Positions 1-5,680 of a stretch of DNA of 5,680 nucleotides are shown one piece after another; position 1 is the stretch's first letter; the number at the start of each line of letters is the position of its first letter. The stretch comes from Acidobacteriota bacterium (GTDB lineage Bacteria; Acidobacteriota; Vicinamibacteria; Vicinamibacterales; CAVVIG01). Where the stretch lies: assembly GCA_003222455.1 (NCBI GenBank), contig QHWF01000329.1:1-5680 (forward strand). The letters are read 5' to 3'. Made by a program: the position numbers and the translations under genes. Under the pieces are notes generated by a model. It was not told the DNA's origin. It saw only the letters and a program-made list of their open reading frames with translations, and did no database searches.

Positions 1-1485
1 GGTCGGCTCACGCGATACGTCGATGCCTTTGGGCAAGCGATTGCCTACGAGTATGACGCGGTGGGGAACCGGACGGCGCTCGTCTATCCGGACGGCAAGC
101 GTGTCACATACGGATTTGACGGCGCCCAGCGGCTCACGCGCGTCACGGACTGGGGCGGGCGAGTTACTCAGTATGCCTACGACGCGGCCGGACAACTGAC
201 TGGCACGGTCAACTCCAACGGTACGACGGTCGCCTCCGCGTACGACGCCGCAGGGCGGTTGACGGACCTGGCCAACCGGCGTGCGGATGGAAGCGTGCTG
301 GCCACATATTCGTACGCGCTGGACGCTGTCGGCAACCGGACGGCCGTCGTGCAGGAACAGCCGCTTTCGAAAGCCCCTGCGGCGGCGGTCACGCCTTACA
401 CCTACGACGCCGCCAACCAGATCCAGGCGGCGGGCGCCGTCAGCTTCGCGTCCGACCCGAACGGGAACCTGACGAGTCGCGTGAGCACCACAGGCTCCAC
501 GGCCTACTCGTGGGACTTCCTCGACTGGCTGACGCAGGTCAGCGACGGCGTCACAGCCGCCCAGTATGTCCACAACGGCGTCGGCACGCGGCTCGCACGG
601 CGAATCAACGGCGTCACGACCCGCTTCGTCGTCGACCCGCAGCCAACGCTGTCGCAGCTGCTCGTCGAGACCGACGAGACCGGCACAGCCACCGGGCGCT
701 ATGTCTACGGACTGGGTCTCATCTCGCGTGTCGATGCCTCGGGGCAGGTGGCCTTCTACCACTTCGATCCGCGCGGCTCGACTGTCGCGATGACCGATCC
801 ATCGCAGGCCGTCGTCAACACCTACGCGTACGACGAGTTCGGCGCGGTGCTGAGCAAACAGCAGACACTCGCGCAGTCGTTCAACTACGTCGGCCAGTTC
901 GGCGTGATGCAGGAGCCGAACGGGTTGCTGTTCATGCGGGCGAGGTACTACGACACGGCGATCGGTCGGTTCCTTAGCCGTGATCCGGCGCCTGCATTCA
1001 ACAGCTTGCAGGATCTGAACTTCTTCTCGTATGTCAACAACAGCCCCATCGCTCTGATAGACGCTAGAGGGCTTAGCCCCCATCGAAGTGAAAGAGGTCA
1101 AATTGCCGGCAGTCGCGTAAACGGCGCAACGACGTTCTGGGGTCCGAGCGTATTAGTCTCCCCAGCTGTCGGCCAGCCTCAACGAGTCGGTAACGTGCTC
1201 GGGACAGCGATCATTTTTGGACTGCCAGACAAAGGCGAAGTTATCAGGGCGCCGACAGATGACGAGAGAATTCAATGGCGCTACCAGGAGCTGCAGAAGA
1301 CAGATCCGCTTCTCCGGGACGCGTGTGGCAGTAGTGATTCTCTTTGCCTCGTTCGGGGGGACCAACTTCTGGAACAGGCGCGTCGCGACGTTCTCGGACC
1401 ACGCTCCCAGGCGCCAGAAGCTTCGTCGTTTTGGGCGCAGTTCATTGTGATTCTTAGCGAACTTCTGAACAGCTTTTATAAATAA
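1..1485 (+). CDS. RHS/YD-repeat protein, C-terminal part with variable tip (5' end outside window)
   Basis: The frame is open from base 1, so the start lies upstream; 494 residues are visible. Degenerate YD repeats occur at about residues 16-24 (YEYDAVGNR), 37-40, 58-66 (YAYDAAGQL), 81-87, 103-113 and 133-141. The conserved RHS core end follows: HFDPRGS (254-260), YAYDEFG (275-281), RYYDTAIGRFLSRDP (315-329), then YVNNSP and DARGL (354-358). In studied RHS and TccC proteins the YD repeats form a hollow shell, and an aspartyl self-cleavage near a DPxGL motif frees the C-terminal cargo. Asp328 and Asp354 are candidate equivalents here, by inference. Residues after about 360 form a 134-residue tip with Cys442 and Cys449 close together and a hydrophobic, helix-like end (476-494). 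I recognise no toxin family in it. The RHS assignment is firm; a toxin role is inferred from position only. Cell-surface delivery and a T6SS or other export route cannot be decided here. Confidence 0.93.
   Translation, partial: GRLTRYVDAFGQAIAYEYDAVGNRTALVYPDGKRVTYGFDGAQRLTRVTDWGGRVTQYAYDAAGQLTGTVNSNGTTVASAYDAAGRLTDLANRRADGSVLATYSYALDAVGNRTAVVQEQPLSKAPAAAVTPYTYDAANQIQAAGAVSFASDPNGNLTSRVSTTGSTAYSWDFLDWLTQVSDGVTAAQYVHNGVGTRLARRINGVTTRFVVDPQPTLSQLLVETDETGTATGRYVYGLGLISRVDASGQVAFYHFDPRGSTVAMTDPSQAVVNTYAYDEFGAVLSKQQTLAQSFNYVGQFGVMQEPNGLLFMRARYYDTAIGRFLSRDPAPAFNSLQDLNFFSYVNNSPIALIDARGLSPHRSERGQIAGSRVNGATTFWGPSVLVSPAVGQPQRVGNVLGTAIIFGLPDKGEVIRAPTDDERIQWRYQELQKTDPLLRDACGSSDSLCLVRGDQLLEQARRDVLGPRSQAPEASSFWAQFIVILSELLNSFYK
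1081..1482 (+). other. Variable C-terminal tip region of the RHS protein (possible effector domain, unrecognised)
   Basis: This coding segment starts right after the DARGL core end. Counted by eye, G+C is 33/60 at 1081-1140 and 21/60 at 1441-1500, against 40/60 at 601-660 in the core. A lower-GC tail attached to a conserved core is the usual mark of an exchanged RHS tip. The peptide includes a Gly/Val-rich first part, a charged helical-looking middle (around QWRYQELQK), a CGSSDSLC pair and a hydrophobic C-terminus. No nuclease HNH, ADP-ribosyltransferase, deaminase or peptidase motif is visible to me. It could be a novel toxin, a decayed tip or a non-toxic end. Confidence 0.55.
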
Positions 1486-1622
1486 TGCTTCAGTTAGCGG
1501 CAATTCGTGGCGCGATAGGAGTGAGTGTTCCTCAGAAACCGGAATTGATTCTTATTGCGCAATATGCTGAAGCGGTCAGAGGCCTCAAAATGAACTGCCG
1601 TTGTCTGAAAGAACAGCTGTGA
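1485..1622 (+). CDS. Possible small ORF overlapping the RHS stop (45 codons)
   Basis: The ATG at 1485-1487 shares its A with the TAA stop of the RHS gene (TAATG), the arrangement expected for translational coupling. The frame runs 45 codons to TGA at 1620-1622. The product would begin MLQLAAIRGAIG, contain a short hydrophobic stretch (LILIAQYAEA) and end in a Cys/Lys-containing tail (CRCLKEQL). The position matches where an immunity gene sits after an RHS effector. At 45 residues it is shorter than typical immunity proteins, and there is no clear Shine-Dalgarno before 1485. It may be an immunity remnant, a small peptide or a chance ORF. It also overlaps the possible upstream starts (1601, 1619) of the next gene. 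Confidence 0.22.
   Translation: MLQLAAIRGAIGVSVPQKPELILIAQYAEAVRGLKMNCRCLKEQL
1553..1564. repeat. 12-bp perfect palindrome (TATTGCGCAATA)
   Basis: The sequence is its own reverse complement over all 12 bases and lies 73 bp before the preferred ATG of the downstream gene. It could be a small operator. Chance occurrence is also possible, because it sits inside the putative 45-codon ORF and no well-spaced -35/-10 pair accompanies it: TTGATT at 1545 and TATGCT at 1563 are only 12 bp apart. Confidence 0.2.
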
Positions 1623-1636
1623 ATTCGTCGCGTCGC

Positions 1637-3706
1637 ATGAGTCGACCATCCGGATGGCTTCGCTGGACAGCATCTCTAGCGTTCATGATGTTCTGGTTCG
1701 CGACCGCCGTTCACACGCAGTCCCAGACGGTGCAGTACACCTATGACTCCCTCGACCGGCTGATCTCCGTCCAGTACCCCGATCGTCTTGTGCAATACGC
1801 GTACGACGCCGCCGGCAATCGCCTGACGCTCGTCGTTCAACGAATGAACCCGACACCGACGCTGACATCGCTCGCACCCACCAGCGCGCTCTTTGGCACG
1901 ACTGACCTGTCAATTGCCGTGAATGGGATCGGGTTCGTCGAAACGTCAACGGTCCTGTGGAACGGATCCGCTCGGCCGACGGCGTTCGTATCTGAGACTC
2001 GGCTCACCGCGCTGATTGCCGCGGGCGATCTCGCCGCTGCCGGCACGGCGCAGATCGCGGTCGTCACGCCACCTCTCGGCGGCGGCACCTCCGCCGCTCT
2101 TCCGTTCACGATCGCGGCAGCGTGCAGCTTCACGCTGGATCCGACGACCGCGCAAATGGGCGCCGCCGGCGCCACGACTGGCTTCGCGATCACCGCTCCT
2201 GCGGGCAACTGCTCATGGTCGGCTGTTCCCGATCAATCGTGGATCACAATTACGTCGAGTGGCGACGGGTCGGGAAGCGGCTCGGTGACGTATGTAGTGG
2301 CCGCCAACACCAGCAGTCACGCGCGGGCAGGCCACGTCGCCGTCGCCGGACAGTCACTCAGCATCAGCCAGGCCGGGGCGGCCTGCACCGTCTCCACCAC
2401 CACCTCACGCAGCTCGTTCGACTCGGCGGGAGGCGAAGGGTTGTTGACGGTGACCACCACGCCCGAAGACTGCGCCTGGACGGCGTTGGCCAGCGACTCC
2501 TGGATCTCCTTTGGGGGACCTGCGGCCGGGACGGGCAACGCGAGCCTTGCCTTCATTGTGACTGCGAACCCGGGCACGTCCTCGAGAGCCGGCGCCATTG
2601 CGGTTGCCGGGCAGGACGTTCCGCTGACGCAGTCCGGCAAGCCTGTGATTCTCACTGTTGCAACGGCCGGTACGGGCGGCGGCACCGTGACGAGCTCTCC
2701 CTCCGGTATCAATTGCGTGATGGGCTGCTCCGCACCCTTCGAGCTCGGGCAGGAAGTCACCCTGACTGCAAGTTCAGCAGCCGGATCGCTATTCGACCGG
2801 TGGGCCGGAGACGCCGATTGCACTGACGGCTCGGTGACGTTGAACACCGACCTGCAATGCGTGGCGGTGTTCAGATCCGTCGTTCCGACCAATCCCGTGC
2901 CGTTCATCAACACGCTGTCGCCGCTCGCCGTGACGCCTGGCGCGCCCGACCTTCTTCTGTCCATCGAGGGAGCAAACATTCACGGAGATGCTGTCGTCCG
3001 TTGGAACGGTGTCCCCTATCTCCCAACAGTCGTCACCACGACTCACCTCGAAGCACGTATCCCTAGGTCATTGCTCTCATCAGCCACCACCGCCGTCGTC
3101 ACGATCTCCAATCCGCCCCCTGGCGGCGGCGTCTCGAACGAAGCGCTGATCCACATCGCATCCCCGAGCTCAGATTTTGTGTTTCTGACATCGACATTGG
3201 GGATTGGAGCGGAGCCGTCGGCTGTCACAGCCGTCGACGTGAATGCGGACGGCAAGCCCGATCTGATCGTGTCGAAGGCGGCCTCGTCTGCTTTGTCTGT
3301 AATGCTGGGTAATGGCGACGCCGCGTTCGGATCCAGAATCGACGTGAGCAGCGGCAGCGGGCCCTCTTCAGTGCAGGCCGCCGACCTGAATCACGACAAC
3401 CGAATGGACCTCGTGACAGCCAACTCGGGCTCGAACACGGTCTCCGTGTTTCTTGGCGCCGGCGATGGGACGTTCAGCTCGAAGACGGACTCCGTCACGG
3501 GCACGAGTCCATCCGCCCTCGCCGTCGGCGACTTCAACGCCGACGGCGCCATCGACCTCGCGGTGGCGAACAGCGGATCGAACACCGTGTCGGTGCTGCT
3601 CGGCGCGGCGACGGCACGTTCAAGACGAAGATCGACTATCCAACAGGCAATGCTCCGTGGGCGATCGTCGCCAGCGACTTCAACGGCGACGGCAGCATCG
3701 ACGTGA
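1637..3706 (+). CDS. Secreted multidomain protein, N-terminal fragment (YD, IPT, BACON, FG-GAP), truncated by frameshift
   Basis: I chose the ATG at 1637 because it gives a compact signal peptide: basic start with R3 and R9, hydrophobic core about 11-24, likely cut near ATA/VHT. TTG 1601 and GTG 1619 are in-frame alternatives; none has a strong nearby ribosome site. Domains in order: two YD repeats (31-68), IPT/TIG 1 (72-161), BACON 1 (162-248, with the C-x-W...SWI pattern and SISQAG end), BACON 2 (249-334, same pattern, ending PLTQSG), an InlB-B-like repeat with a Cys pair (335-415, FDRWAGDADC), IPT/TIG 2 (416-509), and FG-GAP/VCBS blades 1-3 with DVNADGKPDL, DLNHDNRMDL and DFNADGAIDL (510-657). 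The two IPT domains share WNG and a PP(L/P)GGG end, so they are internal relatives. These domains are extracellular adhesion or carbohydrate-binding folds, so a surface or secreted role is likely. The last 32 residues (658-689) are out-of-frame, Arg/Ser/Thr-rich junk ending at TGA 3704-3706. The real frame continues in the next entry. Confidence 0.85.
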   Translation: MSRPSGWLRWTASLAFMMFWFATAVHTQSQTVQYTYDSLDRLISVQYPDRLVQYAYDAAGNRLTLVVQRMNPTPTLTSLAPTSALFGTTDLSIAVNGIGFVETSTVLWNGSARPTAFVSETRLTALIAAGDLAAAGTAQIAVVTPPLGGGTSAALPFTIAAACSFTLDPTTAQMGAAGATTGFAITAPAGNCSWSAVPDQSWITITSSGDGSGSGSVTYVVAANTSSHARAGHVAVAGQSLSISQAGAACTVSTTTSRSSFDSAGGEGLLTVTTTPEDCAWTALASDSWISFGGPAAGTGNASLAFIVTANPGTSSRAGAIAVAGQDVPLTQSGKPVILTVATAGTGGGTVTSSPSGINCVMGCSAPFELGQEVTLTASSAAGSLFDRWAGDADCTDGSVTLNTDLQCVAVFRSVVPTNPVPFINTLSPLAVTPGAPDLLLSIEGANIHGDAVVRWNGVPYLPTVVTTTHLEARIPRSLLSSATTAVVTISNPPPGGGVSNEALIHIASPSSDFVFLTSTLGIGAEPSAVTAVDVNADGKPDLIVSKAASSALSVMLGNGDAAFGSRIDVSSGSGPSSVQAADLNHDNRMDLVTANSGSNTVSVFLGAGDGTFSSKTDSVTGTSPSALAVGDFNADGAIDLAVANSGSNTVSVLLGAATARSRRRSTIQQAMLRGRSSPATSTATAAST

Positions 3707-4196
3707 TCACGGCCGACCGCGGGTCGTCGACGATCTCGCTGCTGCCTGGCATCGGCGATGGGACATTCGCGTCGAGGTCAGTCGTCAGCGCCGGTAGCGG
3801 CCCCGTCGGACTTGCCGCCGGTGATTTCAATGGCGATGGTCGACTCGACCTGGCAGTGGCGAATGAGAATGTGAACACCGTCTCGGTTCTTCTTGCGAAC
3901 GGCCCTGGGACTTTCGGCCAACGGTCGGATCTTTCTGTGGCCAACGCGCCGCGGTCGATTGTCGTCGGCGACCTGAACGCGGACGGGAAGCTTGACATTG
4001 TCGTCTCGAACAGCGGCTCGAATTCGGTTTCGTTGTTTCTCGGCGCCGGCGACGGCACGTTCGGTCCGAGGCTCGATGTGGCCGCAGGAACGACGCCAAC
4101 AATGCTGGCTCGTGCGGACTTCGACCGCGATGGGCGCCTCGATCTCGCCGTGGTCAACGAGGCGACGAACACGCTGACGATCCTCACCGGCAAATC
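3173..4196 (+). repeat. Seven tandem FG-GAP/VCBS blades, 147-bp period (one unit 146 bp)
   Basis: The first Asp codons of the D-x-(N/D)-x-D-(G/N)-x-x-D-(L/I/V) Ca-binding loops begin at 3236, 3383, 3530, 3676, 3823, 3970 and 4117. Spacings are 147, 147, 146, 147, 147 and 147 nt, which is 49 codons per blade apart from the third interval. Several units also share NSGSN(T/S)VS followed by LGAGDGTF. Seven FG-GAP units commonly close into one integrin-alpha-like beta-propeller, so this looks like a complete seven-bladed propeller at DNA level. The outer limits given are approximate. Confidence 0.88.
3599..3622 (+). other. Frameshift site: one base missing in propeller repeat 3
   Basis: This copy reads ctcggcgcggcgacggcacg. 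The sister copy at 4039 reads ctcggcgccggcgacggcac, and the one at 3450 has cttggcgccggcgatggga. One C is absent at about 3605-3607, turning the expected LGAGDGTF into LGAATARS. The 146-nt blade spacing across this point confirms the loss of a single base. No X-XXY-YYZ slippery heptamer is present, so programmed -1 shifting is not supported. Confidence 0.85.
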
Positions 4197-5680
4197 GCTC
4201 GCGGCAGCGGTTTCGGTCAGCCCATCGTCGCTCGACTTCGGCCGGCAGGTGCTCGGCGCACCAACCGTGTCAAGGAGAGTGATCGTCACGAACGCCGGCT
4301 CCGCTGTCCTCAATGTCTCGAGTGTCATGATTTCCGGCATTCCGCCCTCCTTCGAGATCACGACAGACGGGTGCACGGGATCAGCGCTTCCGCCACGCGC
4401 GGACTGTTTCGTCGACGTGCGTTACCTCGCGGCCGCGATCGGCTCTACCGCGGCCAGCCTCGAGATCCGCAGCGACGCCTCCGGTTCTCCCCACACGATC
4501 ATGTTGGCTGGCGAGGCGACTGCCGGACCGACGGCGCCGCCAAGTCTGGCGTTGCCGGCACAGATAGTGGTTGAGGCGACGAGTGTGCTCGGTGCCACAG
4601 TGTCGTACGTGGTGAGCGCGACCAGCGCAGCCGGTGACGCTGTGACGGTCTCGTGTGTGCCGGTCTCGGGCACCCGCTTCTCCATCGGATCGACGCTCGT
4701 GAGCTGCTCCGCGGCCGACGCAACGGGCAACGTGGCCACCGGAACCTTCACGGTGGTTGTACGCGACACGACACCACCGTCGGTGCTGATCACGTCCCCC
4801 TCGCCGGACGTCCTCATATCAGGTTCGACCGTAGCCGTCGTGGTGCAAGCGAGTGACGTTGTTGGACTGGCAAGCTTGAGCGTCAACGGCATCGCCGCAA
4901 CGCTTTCGAGCGGGACGCCGCAGGTAGGCACGTGGCGGGCAACTGTTCCCGTCGCAGTTCCGGTGGCCCCCGGAAACGCGCTGCGGTTCGACGCTCTCGC
5001 ATTGGACGCTGCCGGTAACGCAGGTACTGCCTCACGGCTGGTTGACAACGACGGTATCCCCACAGCGCTCGATCACAGTCGAGCCGAGGGTGCCGATCAA
5101 TCCGACCGGTTCTCGAACGACTTCAACAATGGGACCACGGCGGGCACGCTGACCCGCAACGGGTGGGGCACGAAGCTCTCGAACACGCCCACTGGTACGG
5201 TCGTCGGACCGGGCGGCGTGCGGACGACGATTACGGGGTCGGGCGCCGGCCCTGCGAAGGTTTCTGCGTGTGTCGGAGCGACCAAGGAGGTCCTGCTCGA
5301 TGTGGCCGGAGAAACAGCCGACTTCGCGTGCAATCCTACGACAGGAACCATTACCGTGAAGGCCCTCAGCGCGGTCGCGCCGGCACCCGGGAAGGTTGGC
5401 ACCATCGAGCTGCGTGAGCAGCTGTCACCAAACGGCCCCTGGCAACAATTCAATCTGACGACTGGCTCGTCGATGAGCGTCGGAAGCCCCGCCACGGCCA
5501 GCGCCAGCAACACCGCCCCAATTGTCGCGGAGCTCCGGCAAATCGCCGGCACCGGACGGGAAACGGTCGTCGGCTCCTACCAACTGCTCCCCGGTGCGAG
5601 CGTCGACGTCTCGGCGACGGCAGCCGGGACCGGGCGTGGCGACCTGGTGAGGGTGAACGTGCTGCGCGGACGCGTGCCGA
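3607..5680 (+). CDS. Secreted multidomain protein, C-terminal continuation after frameshift (FG-GAP, ASH-like, HYR, Ig-like), runs off window
   Basis: By my translation, frame 1 is open from 3607 to the window end (691 codons, no stop). It continues the preceding protein in the -1 frame; 3607 is where homology resumes, not a start codon. Residues counted from 3607: FG-GAP blades 4-7 (1-195; DFNGDGSIDV, DFNGDGRLDL, DLNADGKLDI, DFDRDGRLDL); a choice-of-anchor-D/ASH-like beta domain (199-306; SPSSLDFG start, LAGEATA end); a HYR domain (308-391; SCVPVSGTRFSIGSTLVSC, then AADATGNVA and DTTPP); a bacterial Ig-like domain (392-477; ASDVVGLASLSVNG, LDAAGNAG); then DNDGIPTALD, which resembles a Ca-binding type-3 loop, and about 200 unassigned residues. 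If the mutation is real, this part could only be made by frameshifting or by restart, for example at GTG 3703, which overlaps the TGA as GTGA. If it is an assembly error, 1637-5680 is one gene of more than 1,340 codons. Confidence 0.85.

Noticed and set aside
1465..1493. Imperfect stem-loop (CTGAA-CA-GC ... GC-TTCAG) across the RHS stop, considered as a terminator
   Set aside because: The stem is short with a two-base bulge, the loop is AT-rich and 13 nt long, and no U-tract follows. It is too weak to call.
1153..1503. 116-codon ORF on the minus strand, antisense to the RHS tip and covering the junction
   Set aside because: It lies wholly opposite a convincing coding frame, has no recognisable domain, and its peptide looks like an Arg/Leu-rich antisense shadow. 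It could have been a divergent immunity gene, but nothing supports that.
3600..3615. Programmed -1 ribosomal frameshift at the break
   Set aside because: There is no slippery heptamer or convincing downstream structure, and sister repeats show plain loss of one C in a GC-rich run.
3173..4196. Regularly spaced repeats considered as a CRISPR-like or noncoding repeat array
   Set aside because: The 147-nt units are coding, diverged in sequence, and translate to FG-GAP Ca-binding blades. There are no short identical repeats separated by unique spacers.
3636..4376. 246-codon minus-strand ORF across the propeller
   Set aside because: It is the reverse-frame image of the 147-nt repeats. Its repeated Pro/Ser/Thr/Arg peptide mirrors the forward blades and has no domain sense.
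4422..5063. 213-codon minus-strand ORF opposite the HYR/Ig region
   Set aside because: The forward frame shows clear HYR and Ig-like motifs. The reverse product is Ala/Thr/Val-rich with no motif, as expected for a shadow in GC-rich DNA.

Overview
The window is a GC-rich bacterial segment read entirely on the + strand. It holds the 3' end of an RHS/YD-repeat gene, a short lower-GC junction, and the 5' part of a very long modular secreted protein gene that runs off the right edge. The mix of YD repeats, IPT/TIG, BACON, FG-GAP/VCBS, choice-of-anchor-D/ASH-like, HYR and bacterial Ig-like domains is of the kind seen in large exported proteins of environmental bacteria with big genomes. Acidobacteriota (for example Vicinamibacteria-like lineages) would fit, but this is an inference from domain style and composition. 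No housekeeping marker is present to prove it.

Left part (1-1485): the C-terminal 494 residues of an RHS protein. It shows degenerate YD repeats, then the conserved RHS core end (YYDTAIGRFLSRDP ... YVNNSP ... DARGL), then a tip of about 134 residues (from about nt 1081) that I do not recognise. The tip is lower in GC than the core. This is the layout of a polymorphic effector, with a conserved shell and a variable C-terminal cargo.

Junction (1485-1636): a possible 45-codon ORF overlaps the RHS stop as TAATG. A 12-bp perfect palindrome lies inside it. No convincing immunity gene is visible.

Right part (1637-5680): one original reading frame now split by a one-base deletion. The first piece (1637-3706) has a signal peptide, two YD repeats, IPT/TIG, two BACON domains, an InlB-B-like repeat, a second IPT/TIG and blades 1-3 of an FG-GAP/VCBS propeller. 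The second piece (about 3607 to beyond 5680) has blades 4-7, then an ASH/choice-of-anchor-D-like domain, a HYR domain, an Ig-like domain and an unassigned C-terminal stretch.

The best observation in the window is quantitative. The seven Ca-binding blade motifs start at 3236, 3383, 3530, 3676, 3823, 3970 and 4117. Every interval is exactly 147 nt (49 codons) except the 3530-3676 interval, which is 146. The missing base maps to about 3605-3607, where two sister copies read ggcgccggcga and this one reads ggcgcggcga. So a seven-bladed propeller has been cut between blades 3 and 4, by a recent mutation or by a sequencing/assembly error.

The two loci share YD-repeat sequence and orientation. They may be neighbouring members of one RHS/secreted-protein array, but whether they work together cannot be shown from this window. 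I see no RNA genes, CRISPR arrays, insertion sequences or confident terminators.
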